Positions 25,115 to 34,274 of a DNA stretch of 34,274 nt are shown here, piece by piece. The DNA lies in contig JABMDK010000014.1 of the NCBI GenBank assembly GCA_015903995.1, positions 1 to 34,274 of the forward strand. The letters are read 5' to 3'. Each line of letters opens with the position of its first letter. Position 1 is the first letter of the stretch. A program made the position numbers and the translations under genes. The notes beneath the pieces are model-generated. The model was not told the origin of the DNA. It searched no databases and saw nothing but the letters and a program-made list of their open reading frames with translations. Source of the DNA: Nitrospira sp. (GTDB lineage: Bacteria > Nitrospirota > Nitrospiria > Nitrospirales > Nitrospiraceae).

Positions 25115-27067
25115 ATGGCGGAAACGAGACCCTGTTACATCACTACCCCGATTTACTACGTCAACGACGTCCCGCACATCGGCCACGCGTACACCACTAT
25201 AGCCGCTGACGTCTTGGCGCGCTATTGGCGGCTACGTGGACGTGAGGTCTTTTTTTTGACCGGGCTCGATGAACATGGTCAGAAAGTACAGCAGGCCGCT
25301 GCCAAAGCCGGCATCGCCCCTCAAATCCACTGCGACAAGCTCGCACCGCAATTTTCCCAGCTCTGGAACACACTGAATATCTCGAACAACGCCTTCATCA
25401 GGACGACGGATCCCGAGCACAAATCCATCGTCCAACGAGATTCGTATACCGGATGGTATTGCACATTCGATGAACGGTTCTGGACCGAGAAAGACGTGGA
25501 GTCCGGGCTCTGTCCGGACTGCAAGCGCCCCGTCGAGCAGTTGAGCGAGCACAACTATTTCTTCAAGATGGGGCAATACCAGAACCAGCTCCTCGACCAC
25601 ATCAAGCAGCACCCGGCCTTCATCAGACCGGAGTCACGCCGGAATGAAGTCCTGGGGTTCCTGCAAACCCAGAAGCTGGGCGACCTCTCAATCTCGCGGC
25701 CGAAGTCGCGGCTGTCCTGGGGCATCGAACTGCCGTTCGATAGCGACTATGTGACCTATGTCTGGTTCGACGCCCTGGTGAACTATATGTCCGCCTTGGA
25801 ATACCTTCCCCGAGAGAAACCGATTGGCCATCGGTTTTGGCCGGCCACTATCCACCTCGTCGGCAAGGATATCTTAACGACGCATGCTGTCTACTGGTCC
25901 ACGATGCTGATGGCGTTGAACCTGCCGTTACCAGAGACCGTCTTTGCCCATGGCTGGTGGACGGTCGATGGGGAAAAGATGTCCAAGAGCCGCGGCAACG
26001 TCGTCGATCCGAACAAGATGGTCGACTCCTATGGCGTCGATGCCTTCCGCTATTTTCTCCTGCGTGAGGTGCCCTTCGGACAGGATGGAGATTTTTCCCA
26101 ATCGGCCATGGTGACACGCATCAACAGCGATCTTGCCAACGGCCTGGGCAATCTCCTCAGTCGGACACTCACCCTCATCGAACGGACACAAGGAGGGGCG
26201 ATACCGGTTCCCGGAGAAGTCGGGGCAGCAGAGCACGAACTGCAGCACGCCGCCGTGACGCTCTTGAACGAAGCATTGTCGCACCATCTGGAGCAATTAG
26301 AATTCAATCGAGCCCTGGAGGCCATCTGGCACGTCGTCCAACTTGCCAACCAGTATGTCGACAAGACTGCGCCTTGGGCACTGGCGAAGGACGAACGCAA
26401 CGCAGGACAACTCAGAACCGTCTTGTACACGATGGCAGAAACGCTCCGCTGCCTCAGCCTGGCCACCTATCCTGTTATCCCGAAAAGTGCACAGTCCATT
26501 TGTTCCCAACTTGGCATCTCAACTGAATTCACAAGCCCTTTACTGAGCAACACAATCGAATGGGGTGGCCTGACACCTGGCACCATCATCCTTAAAGGCC
26601 CATCCCTCTTCCCACGCATCGAAACAAAACCGGGAGTACAACCAGTGAGCGAATCATCTGTCCCTTCACAGCCAACCTCTGCTGCGCCACCATCCACCGC
26701 AACTCCGCTAGCGACGCCCCCTGCAGCAACCCCAGCCGCTACACCACAGATCACCATCGATGAGTTCATGAAGATCCAGCTCAAGACGGCGAAGGTGCTC
26801 GCCGCCGAGCGCGTGCCGAAATCGGAAAAGCTTATCAAGCTGCAAGTCTCCCTCGGCACTGAACAACGTCAAATCGTGGCGGGCATCGGCAAGAAATACG
26901 AGCCGGAGACGCTTGTGGGAAAGACCATCGTGATCGTGGCTAATCTGAAACCGGCCAAGCTCATGGGCATTGAGTCACAGGGCATGGTGCTCGCCGCAGG
27001 GGATGCCGACGTACGGGGGCTCCTCACCATTCTAGAAGAAGTCGACCCCGGCACCAAAGTGAAATGA
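25115..27067 (+). CDS. metG: Methionyl-tRNA synthetase with C-terminal tRNA-binding domain
   Basis: ITTPIYYVNDVPHIGHAYT (HIGH), GEKMSKSRGNVVDP (KMSKS), a Pro/Ala/Thr-rich linker, then a tRBD (DEFMKIQLKTAKVLAAERVPKSEKLIKLQVSLG...GKTIVIVANLKPAKLMGIESQGMVLAA). Confidence 0.97.
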   Translation: MAETRPCYITTPIYYVNDVPHIGHAYTTIAADVLARYWRLRGREVFFLTGLDEHGQKVQQAAAKAGIAPQIHCDKLAPQFSQLWNTLNISNNAFIRTTDPEHKSIVQRDSYTGWYCTFDERFWTEKDVESGLCPDCKRPVEQLSEHNYFFKMGQYQNQLLDHIKQHPAFIRPESRRNEVLGFLQTQKLGDLSISRPKSRLSWGIELPFDSDYVTYVWFDALVNYMSALEYLPREKPIGHRFWPATIHLVGKDILTTHAVYWSTMLMALNLPLPETVFAHGWWTVDGEKMSKSRGNVVDPNKMVDSYGVDAFRYFLLREVPFGQDGDFSQSAMVTRINSDLANGLGNLLSRTLTLIERTQGGAIPVPGEVGAAEHELQHAAVTLLNEALSHHLEQLEFNRALEAIWHVVQLANQYVDKTAPWALAKDERNAGQLRTVLYTMAETLRCLSLATYPVIPKSAQSICSQLGISTEFTSPLLSNTIEWGGLTPGTIILKGPSLFPRIETKPGVQPVSESSVPSQPTSAAPPSTATPLATPPAATPAATPQITIDEFMKIQLKTAKVLAAERVPKSEKLIKLQVSLGTEQRQIVAGIGKKYEPETLVGKTIVIVANLKPAKLMGIESQGMVLAAGDADVRGLLTILEEVDPGTKVK

Positions 27068-27888
27068 CGCAGGTGGCTCTCGTCCTGTTTGGTCTGTTTG
27101 GATTGCCCCTCTCGCTCATCCTGCCCCCCTGCTTCACACCTCCGGTCATAGGCCAGACACTTCCTGACGTGCCCCTTAACGGCCCCCAACCGACGCTGGT
27201 GCTCGTGCGGGTCGTCGCGCATGGGGCGATGGTGTTGGGCCGCGAAGTCGGTGGAGCGCGCGTGACGATTACCGAAGTCTCGAGCGGCCACATTCTGGCA
27301 AGCGGCCTACAGCAAGGTGAGGCTGGCGACCAGAATCAGATCATGCGCACGCCCCACCTGATGGAAGAGCCAATCTACAGTTCTCGCCCCTCGGCCGCAT
27401 TCAGCGCGATCGTGCACCTACAGACACCGACGCTCGTGGAAATTTCCGCAGAAGGTCCGCTCGCGTTTCCCGCTGCATTACAGAGGGCCAGCAAGACGCT
27501 CCTGCTCGTACCCGGGCAGGACCTGACACACGACGGCATCGTCCTGCACCTCTCCGGCTACCTGGTGCAGATTGAACGGCCCAAGCTGCCTGATGCATTG
27601 CTTGCAAAAGACGATGTAAAACTCCGAGCTTCAGTCCGAACTCTGTCCGGCTCCTTGGTCCGTCCCCATGGAGATTGGGACTCGCGGAAGATCCGTATTT
27701 ATGGAGAGGTCTTGATCGGAGACCGGATCATCGAGCGGCTGCAGATGTTTTATGACGAAGGGAGTCGCACATTTGAGGCACCGTTCTTTGTCCCACCGTC
27801 GAAGGACATTCCAGACGGGCTCACGCTGCGGGTAATCGCCACGGACCTCTCAACCGGCAATGCAAGCCACCTATCCGGTCTTGAGTGA
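27064..27888 (+). CDS. Hypothetical secreted protein translationally coupled to metG
   Basis: 274 aa ORF with an N-terminal signal-like segment. Start ATG overlaps the metG stop (ATGA). Confidence 0.65.
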   Translation: MTQVALVLFGLFGLPLSLILPPCFTPPVIGQTLPDVPLNGPQPTLVLVRVVAHGAMVLGREVGGARVTITEVSSGHILASGLQQGEAGDQNQIMRTPHLMEEPIYSSRPSAAFSAIVHLQTPTLVEISAEGPLAFPAALQRASKTLLLVPGQDLTHDGIVLHLSGYLVQIERPKLPDALLAKDDVKLRASVRTLSGSLVRPHGDWDSRKIRIYGEVLIGDRIIERLQMFYDEGSRTFEAPFFVPPSKDIPDGLTLRVIATDLSTGNASHLSGLE

Positions 27889-27951
27889 GCGCCTGCCGCC
27901 AAAATCCGTTCGTTAGCCTGCAGCCAGGCGAACCTAAACTCTCGGCAAGAC

Positions 27952-28926
27952 TTGCCGCGTCGCTTCGCCCATGCGACACTATTACGTATGGCAGCGCTGG
28001 CCTCCTATGCACACCTCCAATCACGGCTCCGCTTGGCCCTAGCCATCAATGCGATCGTCATCGCGACTGAGTTTATCGGCGGCTGGTTCCTCAACAGTAT
28101 CGGCCTCATGAGTGACGCGGGCCACAATCTCGTTGATCAAGGGTCGCTCTTTCTCGCGCTCTATGCCCATCTCCTCACCGCACGCCCGGCTTCCGAGAGC
28201 CGGACCTTCGGCTACCATCGAGCCGGTATCATCGCGGCGTTTCTGAACAGTTTCGTGCTTCTGCTGACCGCCGCCGGCATCGCACTCGTCGGCGTGAAGC
28301 GACTCCTGCAACCGGTTCCCGTTGACGGTGGCTGGATGATGGTGGTCGCAGCCGTCAGCTTTGCGGCCAATCTCGGCGTAGCCCTGTTGCTCCAGCACGG
28401 CGCAAAAGACGACCTGAACATTCGAAGCGCATTCTGGCACATGGTCGGAGACGCCTGGGTGTCGCTCGGCGTGATTGTGAGCGGAGGCGCAATACTCCTG
28501 ATGGGATGGACCCTTCTCGATCCGCTCGTGAGCCTCCTGATCGTCGGAGTCATTCTCCGAGGAGCCTGGCCGATTTTTAAGGAATCGATGGAGGTCTTAC
28601 TGGAATCGACACCGCCAGGCATCAGCGCGTCTCAGGTTGCCGCAACCATGGAGGCCATCCCCGGCGTTACAAACGTCCATGATCTGCATATTTGGGCCGT
28701 CGAGCCTCGGTTGGTCATGCTCACGAGCCACGTCATAATCGAACACCATCGGACTCCGCTTGAATTACTGCAGCTGATCCAGAACCGAATCACCACGGAC
28801 TTCGGCATCAAGCACATGACCATTCAACTGGAAACTGAATGTTGCGATCCCGACGACATCCATTGTGATCTCCGAAAACTGACCGAGCACCACCACGAAG
28901 CCCATACCTTCGCGCATCATCACTGA
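27952..28926 (+). CDS. Cation diffusion facilitator (CDF/CzcD-like) transporter; start could be the internal ATG at 27988
   Basis: AINAIVIATEFIGGWFLNSIGLMSDAGHNLVDQGSL (metal-site SDAGHNLVD), HMVGDAWVSLGVI, C-terminal VHDLHIWAVEP domain and a His-rich tail HHHEAHTFAHHH. Confidence 0.93.
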   Translation: MPRRFAHATLLRMAALASYAHLQSRLRLALAINAIVIATEFIGGWFLNSIGLMSDAGHNLVDQGSLFLALYAHLLTARPASESRTFGYHRAGIIAAFLNSFVLLLTAAGIALVGVKRLLQPVPVDGGWMMVVAAVSFAANLGVALLLQHGAKDDLNIRSAFWHMVGDAWVSLGVIVSGGAILLMGWTLLDPLVSLLIVGVILRGAWPIFKESMEVLLESTPPGISASQVAATMEAIPGVTNVHDLHIWAVEPRLVMLTSHVIIEHHRTPLELLQLIQNRITTDFGIKHMTIQLETECCDPDDIHCDLRKLTEHHHEAHTFAHHH

Positions 28927-29002
28927 ACCCTCTCAATTTTAGGAAAGAATGGCTGGACACCTGGCTGTCTTTCGTATTCCTTTCGGCTAACGTATACTTT
29001 CC

Positions 29003-29323
29003 ATGCATTTTCCAACCTCCATGTCCTATCTCACTCGCCGGAAATTCCCAGTACCGTTCGACCGTGACCAAGTAACTCAGGACTGGCGACGACGGGGCTA
29101 TTCCTGTGATGTGTTTACGGACCCGCCCGGACGCGAATGGAATGATTTCGTCCATGGGACCAACGAACTCGTGACCGTCATGGTGGGGAAACTCAAACTG
29201 ACTATCGGTGCAGAAGAAATTCTCGCAGCGCCTGGTGATGAAGTGTTTATTCCAAAAGGCATCCTTCATTCCGTGAAGAATATTTCCTCCTCCACGACCC
29301 ACTGGCTGTATGGATATGATTAG
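29003..29323 (+). CDS. Cupin domain-containing protein
   Basis: Cupin signature (WNDFVHGTNELVTVMVGKLKLTIGAEEILAAPGDEVFIPKGILHSVKNIS). Confidence 0.8.
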   Translation: MHFPTSMSYLTRRKFPVPFDRDQVTQDWRRRGYSCDVFTDPPGREWNDFVHGTNELVTVMVGKLKLTIGAEEILAAPGDEVFIPKGILHSVKNISSSTTHWLYGYD

Positions 29324-29449
29324 CAGGCTGTTGGAAAAGTCCGCCAGCGGCGTTCTCGCGGCGCTTAGAGGCTCAACGTACGGCACCGAGTACGCTTCGC
29401 CTCCTCCCTTGCTGCGGCCTTGCTGGACGGCCTTTTTGAACAGCCTGCG
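29322..29449. repeat. Imperfect palindromic intergenic repeat, copy 2 (opposite orientation to copy 1)
   Basis: Left arm AGCAGGCTGTTGGAAAAGTCCGCCAGCGGCGTTCTCG and right arm GCTGCGGCCTTGCTGGACGGCCTTTTTGAACAGCCTGC are imperfect inverted repeats. Confidence 0.8.
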
Positions 29450-29735
29450 GGGTATTCTGCTACTATCCCAGGTCGTTCATTACCGCCTCTGGCAGGGTGC
29501 TCAAATAGTTTTTCAACAGCCGGTTAGGGCAGAAAGGTTTGCGAAGTAACTCTCGCCGAACTGATTCTGCTACGAATCCCGGATCGGCTCACCCCTAACT
29601 TTGGCCTGACAAACAGCGATGTGTTTCTGGTATCCTAGCCACGTTTCTTCACCACCTGCACTCACTTTACACAGACTTGAGACGGTTTGAGGCCACGCAC
29701 CTCACTACCTGTGACTATCTAAAGGGGGACAGCAG

Positions 29736-31223
29736 ATGATTCCCAAATCCATAAGCAACTCTCTCGTCGTCTTATCCTTATTGCTGTCGTTAACGGGTTG
29801 TCTTGCGCGCGAGTACGTTGTTCGTCCACCGGCACCGACGCTACTGCCGGCACCCCCGCTCCCCCTCACACCGGCCACAGAGTCCTCCATCAGTTTTCCT
29901 GTTCAGATGAACCTCGCGCCGTTTCTGGCCATGGTCAACGATGAGAACATCATTCCGAAAGTATTCGATCAATCCGGCAACCCCATCAAACACTCGAAAA
30001 GCGTCGAACACAAGTATTATGTGGAACGGGATGATTTTACGACCGAACGGTCCGACTCCTACCAAGCCATGAGCCCCGATCAAGGTGCCGTGCTCCGTGA
30101 TTGGTGGAAGGGAATCGATCTTCCGGGAACTCGCCTCCCCCTCACCGCCGATCTTCGTTCGCACCTCGGTGCGCATGCATCCACACCTACCCTCAAGGCA
30201 CCCGCCGATTGCGGCACCGGCCAGGAGCGGTTACGAAAAACGACATTGCATGGAGGGATCGCAATTGGCATGACTCCGAACTACGGGGTGTCTGCATCGG
30301 TCGCCGACGTGGCAGTCAACACCATTGATCCATGTACCTCTCGCATCACCACGACCGACCTTCCCCAGGACGTCAGCAACAGATTGACAGACACGGTACG
30401 AGGAGGCCTCCATCACGCCGTTGTGCGCTTGAATACGAATACGGTTCGTCCTCAAGTGGAAGAGGCATGGAACGCGTTACGTACCCCCATCCAACTGGAA
30501 CCAAACTCATGGCTCCAGCTCAACATTGAAAAGATCAAACGGAGTGAGTTCTCGATAGAGCGACAGGGCCTTCATGACACCCTGCACATCATTGCTGCAC
30601 CTGTGATCGTCTTCGGCTCCGAACCACCTACAGCCGCCGCTGCACTTCCTCAACTCGATATGCAACCTGTTTCCCCTGGATTCCACGTCGTCGCTGACAT
30701 CCCGCTGGACTATTCTTCGCTGTCCCAATCACTTGCGGCCCGGTTGAAGGGAAAACGTGTCGCCGTAAAAGGGGACTTCATTCAGATTGCTGATGCGGCC
30801 ATTTTGGGCCGCGGTGGCAACCAGGTGGTCCTGCGGATTGCGTTTGGAGGAGATGCGACCGGCCATCTGTATTTCGTGGGGAAACCTGAAATGAACATAT
30901 TGACACAGTCTGTCCAGATCGGGGGCCTCCGTTTGGACCACGATTCCGAACAGTTCCTGGCGAAGAGCGGCCCCGATTGGCTCGCCCACTCTTCCATTAG
31001 AGAACTCGTGATGAGTGAAACCGTCCTCGGCGTGTCGCCGGCAACCGACCGCCTGCGCGACCTGCTTCGAACGGCACTGAATCGATCAGTCCGTCAGGCG
31101 CTCTCCCTACATGGAACCGTCGCGTCGGTGCAAGGCATCGGCGTGTTCGCCGATGTGAACTCGCTGTATGTTCGGGTGATGAGTGACGGAACACTCACGC
31201 TGAAGGGCGACGGCAAGCCGTAA
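29736..31223 (+). CDS. DUF4403 family lipoprotein
   Basis: Lipobox LTGC, SSISFPVQMNLAPFLAMVN, GIAIGMTPNYGVS, and a repeated beta-rich architecture consistent with DUF4403. Confidence 0.8.
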   Translation: MIPKSISNSLVVLSLLLSLTGCLAREYVVRPPAPTLLPAPPLPLTPATESSISFPVQMNLAPFLAMVNDENIIPKVFDQSGNPIKHSKSVEHKYYVERDDFTTERSDSYQAMSPDQGAVLRDWWKGIDLPGTRLPLTADLRSHLGAHASTPTLKAPADCGTGQERLRKTTLHGGIAIGMTPNYGVSASVADVAVNTIDPCTSRITTTDLPQDVSNRLTDTVRGGLHHAVVRLNTNTVRPQVEEAWNALRTPIQLEPNSWLQLNIEKIKRSEFSIERQGLHDTLHIIAAPVIVFGSEPPTAAAALPQLDMQPVSPGFHVVADIPLDYSSLSQSLAARLKGKRVAVKGDFIQIADAAILGRGGNQVVLRIAFGGDATGHLYFVGKPEMNILTQSVQIGGLRLDHDSEQFLAKSGPDWLAHSSIRELVMSETVLGVSPATDRLRDLLRTALNRSVRQALSLHGTVASVQGIGVFADVNSLYVRVMSDGTLTLKGDGKP

Positions 31224-31230
31224 TCCCCAT

Positions 31231-31731
31231 TTAGCGAAGAAACACCAGCCAGAGGTAAATCGCGCTGAGCGCCACCGACCCGATCATAACCGGAAAGCCA
31301 TACTTGAAGAACTGCCAAAAGGTAATCCGGTAGCCGGCCTTCCTGGCCATATCCACGATCACGACGTTGGCACTCGCACCGATGATCGTGCCGTTACCGC
31401 CTAAACATGCGCCCAAGGCCAATGCCCACCAGAGCGGGATAATGTCCGGTTGATGGACTAACGCAACATACTCGGTGATTTCCGGATGGAGCGACCGGGC
31501 AAGATCGACGATCAGCGGATTCATCGCCGCGACGTAGGGAATATTGTCCACGACGGCGGAGAGCATCGCTGATCCCCACAGCACGGCCATCGTGGATCCG
31601 GCAAGATTGCCCCTCGTCACCGCCACCAATTGATCGGCCAGATACCGGATGACGCCGACCTTGACGAGTCCACCGACCAGAATGAACAACCCGATGAAGA
31701 AGAAGATGGTCTTCCACTCCACTTCCGCCAT
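31231..31731 (-). pseudogene. 3' fragment of an ArsB/NhaD-type (ion transporter superfamily) permease, 5' part missing
   Basis: VEWKTIFFFIGLFILVGGLVKVGVIRYLADQL...GSAMLSAVVDNIPYVAAMNPLI...WWALALGACLGGNGTIIGASANVV matches the C-terminal half of the family. Upstream residues in this ORF are antisense of glgB. Confidence 0.82.
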
Positions 31732-32211
31732 ATGTACTGCCATCCCGGCAAGAAAATGCTCTTCATGGGAGGAGAGTTCGGCCAGTGGCGGGAATGGAAC
31801 CATGACACCAGCTTGGATTGGCATCTCTGCGAGGACGAACCACATCGTGGACTGCAACGGTTGATCCACGACCTAAACCGAGTCTATCGCGAGGAGCCGG
31901 CGCTGCACGAAATCGACTTTGACTGGAGCGGATTTCAGTGGATTGACTTCAGCGATGCCGACAACTCCGTCATCGCCTACCTTCGAAAGGCAAAAAGCAC
32001 GCAAGCGACCATCGTCTGCCTGTGCAACTTTACGCCAGTGCCTCGCCAGCAGTACCATATCGGAGTTCCGGACCCGGGTTGGTATCAAGAGAGCAACATG
32101 GGGAATGGCGGCGGTGTTCACGCTGCTGAAACCCCGAGCCACGGCTTTCCCTACTCACTGACGGTCACGCTCCCGCCCCTGTCCGTTCTTTTGCTGAAAC
32201 GACAGGCATAG
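31732..32211 (+). pseudogene. glgB: 3' fragment of 1,4-alpha-glucan branching enzyme, 5' part missing
   Basis: MYCHPGKKMLFMGGEFGQWREWNHDTSLDWHL...HRGLQRLIHDLNRVYREEPALHEIDFDWSGFQWIDFSDADNSVIAYLRK...YHIGVPDPGWYQESNMGNGG matches the C-terminus of GlgB. The catalytic TIM-barrel portion is absent. Confidence 0.9.
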
Positions 32212-32301
32212 CAGACCACTGATCACAAAACCCAGCGGATCGATGGTGGTGTTACAAAGCGCTCACGGCATTCGCGCAACCAGCTGTGGGACTTGGGAGG
32301 A

Positions 32302-33720
32302 TTACCGGGTTCGCAGTTGTTCCACTTGACCCTGGGCCCGAGCCAGATTGACCCGTGAGGCATGCACACGGAAAAGGGCGTCGATCATATTATCCTTCGC
32401 TCGCACGAGTGAAAAGAGGGCATTCGATAATTCTAATGTGTTCGAGCTCAACGTCCGGATGCGCTCGCGGGCCAGCCCCACCTCGGTCATCGACACTTTG
32501 AGACCGTCTTTCGCGATCCGCTGTTGTTCGAGTGCAGCTTTCAGCGTCACCAGCGCGTCCCGGACTTCCATCCCGATCTGGTTCTTCACCACATCCAGTT
32601 TGTACGTCTCCTGATTATATTCGCTCAAACTCTGCCCGATACGGCCTTCGCGTTGGCCTCCGTCGAAAATCGGGATGGAGAGCTGCACCCCGAGATTGTA
32701 GGTGGCGGTATTGTTGTCGAATTTGCGGCCGATGAGCCCGTAGTTTCCCTCTGCAGAGAGCGACGGAATCCGCTCCCCCTTAATTGAACGCACACTCAGT
32801 TCCGCCGTCCTTATCCGCTGCACCTGGGCCTTGAGCTCCGGCCGATCGGTTCCGGCTGCTTCCAACGCACTGTTTAATGAGGGAATCGCCCCCTCGTAGG
32901 CCTTCAGTGGGTCCGTGAGGTGGAGCGCCAGATCGTACCCGATCCCGATGGAATTCAGCAGCGTGAACTTGGACCGCTCGACCTCCCCCTTGGCCAATTC
33001 GAGGCGTTGCCGTTCATTCTCCAGTTGGGATTCCAGCCGTGCCGTGTCAAGGCCAGTCGCCATGCCTCCCGCTTGCCGATTCTTGACGAACGCGACGAGG
33101 TCCTCATAGAGAGCTACGTTGGCCGTTCGCGCATCGAGCGTTTCCTGGTTGCGCAGTACCTCAAAGTAGGTCAGGGCGACCTTCGCGACGGTATCATTCT
33201 CGGTGGTCGTGGAGTCCAGTTCGGCAACCTGTAGAGCTGAGCGCGACGCCCGCCACCGTTCGATGAGGCTCAGGCTGAAGATTGACTGGGTGAAGGAAGC
33301 GCGGCCGTCGACAACGTCGAAAGGATCGGTCCGAACCGGCCGTCCACCGATGGTGCCGAGGAAAAACGTTTGGTGGTTGTACTTGCCAGCGGCGGTTATG
33401 TTCGGGAGCAGCGCGCCCAATTGGGTGCGGGTCGCCGCACGCGCTGCCTCAATTTTTTCACGATACAAACGGACGTTCGGGCTCTTGCCGAGCGCCAAGT
33501 CGATAGCCTCGGCCAACGACATCTTCAGAACCGGCAGATTCTCCGCCGGCAGCGGAATCGCCGCGCTCTCTTGCGCCGATGCCGCCATGCCGGTCGAGAA
33601 CATCCAGGCCAGGACGACGAGACCAATGAGGGCTCGACCATGAGTGACTCGACCGCCCAATAGCCGACGCGGCACCTCTGTCTCTCGACTATGTTCCCAG
33701 GACGCGGGTATACCTCTCAT
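32302..33720 (-). CDS. TolC family outer-membrane efflux protein
   Basis: LPVLKMSLAEAIDLALGKSPNVRLYREKIEAARAATRTQLGALLPNITAAGKY, two helical repeats, GVQLSIPIFDGGQREGRI. Confidence 0.93.
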   Translation of the reverse strand: MRGIPASWEHSRETEVPRRLLGGRVTHGRALIGLVVLAWMFSTGMAASAQESAAIPLPAENLPVLKMSLAEAIDLALGKSPNVRLYREKIEAARAATRTQLGALLPNITAAGKYNHQTFFLGTIGGRPVRTDPFDVVDGRASFTQSIFSLSLIERWRASRSALQVAELDSTTTENDTVAKVALTYFEVLRNQETLDARTANVALYEDLVAFVKNRQAGGMATGLDTARLESQLENERQRLELAKGEVERSKFTLLNSIGIGYDLALHLTDPLKAYEGAIPSLNSALEAAGTDRPELKAQVQRIRTAELSVRSIKGERIPSLSAEGNYGLIGRKFDNNTATYNLGVQLSIPIFDGGQREGRIGQSLSEYNQETYKLDVVKNQIGMEVRDALVTLKAALEQQRIAKDGLKVSMTEVGLARERIRTLSSNTLELSNALFSLVRAKDNMIDALFRVHASRVNLARAQGQVEQLRTR

Positions 33721-33736
33721 CGGGTCCCTCCTCCTG

Positions 33737-34274
33737 CTAGCGCGCCGTCTGAAACTTCACGGTACAGGCAAGCCCCGCCGGCAACGCATTATTGGGATTC
33801 GGCATCTCGAGGCGGACGCCGAAGGTCCCGCTCGCACTGTCGACCACGCGGTTCACGACGGTAATCTTGGCCTGATAGGTGGTGGCGGCACTGCCTTCCG
33901 GGCGCACCTCCGCCCTCATGCCCGGCTCCAGCTTGCCCAGCAGGCTCAACGGTGCAAACACCTCGATCCGCAAGGGATTGATCTGAGCCAGTTTGAGGAT
34001 CGGCGTCTTGCCGGCCGATTCTCCGGGGAACAACAACCGTTCGACCACGACACCGTTCAGCGGGCTATAGACCGTGCGGAGATTCAGGGCCGCCGTGGCT
34101 CGTTGCCACTCCAACTCATCGATGTGTTTCTTTTCCCTCGCCTCCAGATGTGCGATGTCGGCGAGCATCCGCTCTGTCTCAGCCTCATCGAACTCATGCC
34201 GCGCAATCGAGTTGGATTTATACAAATCCGTCGCCCGCTCGAGTTTCCTGGCACTAAACGCCATTTTGGCCTGC
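33737..34274 (-). CDS. Efflux periplasmic adaptor (HlyD/RND membrane-fusion protein), N-terminus beyond the window
   Basis: Coiled coil ERATDLYKSNSIARHEFDEAETERM, NLRTVYSPLNGVVVERLLFPGESAGKTPILKLAQINPLRIEVFAPLSLLGKLEPGMRAEVRPEG. The frame stays open to the window edge. Confidence 0.92.
   Translation of the reverse strand, partial: QAKMAFSARKLERATDLYKSNSIARHEFDEAETERMLADIAHLEAREKKHIDELEWQRATAALNLRTVYSPLNGVVVERLLFPGESAGKTPILKLAQINPLRIEVFAPLSLLGKLEPGMRAEVRPEGSAATTYQAKITVVNRVVDSASGTFGVRLEMPNPNNALPAGLACTVKFQTAR

Noticed and set aside
23930-25186. 418-aa minus-strand ORF
   Set aside because: It lies antisense to the clearly homologous tmk end and holB, and has no recognisable domain; typical of shadow ORFs in GC-rich coding DNA.
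26640-26755. Pro/Ala/Thr-rich repetitive stretch in metG as a separate repeat element
   Set aside because: It is an in-frame disordered linker between the catalytic part and the tRNA-binding domain of MetG; low complexity is expected.

Overview
The 34,274-base window has a conserved bacterial housekeeping core flanked by two regions showing gene decay or rearrangement. The overall gene content resembles Nitrospira; this is an inference from protein character, and no search was run. Core on the minus strand (about 8.6-23.2 kb): lipoprotein, DUF971, recO, mgtE, era, ftsB-like, eno, gatB, YtxH, DUF948, gatA, panD, gatC, glmS, glmU, DUF502. Core on the plus strand (23.4-29.3 kb): tmk, holB, metG, a secreted hypothetical protein, a CDF transporter and a cupin. 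Left flank (0-8.6 kb): a DUF3365 haem protein, a possible IS3-like remnant, a Wza-type export gene frameshifted at a G7 tract, a frameshifted response regulator, an FtsH split by an in-frame TGA, an IS5/IS1182-like transposase and a damaged glgA. Right flank (29.7 kb to the end): a DUF4403 lipoprotein, 5'-truncated permease and glgB fragments fused head to head at CATATG, and a TolC/membrane-fusion efflux pair. Two divergent copies of a ~125-bp imperfect palindrome each lie directly after a stop codon. I found no CRISPR array, tRNA, rRNA or clear defence system. The strongest leads are the split FtsH, the homopolymer-frameshifted exporter, the stop-codon-adjacent palindromes, and the permease/glgB breakpoint. 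Each needs read-level confirmation, because sequencing or assembly error is a live alternative for several of them.
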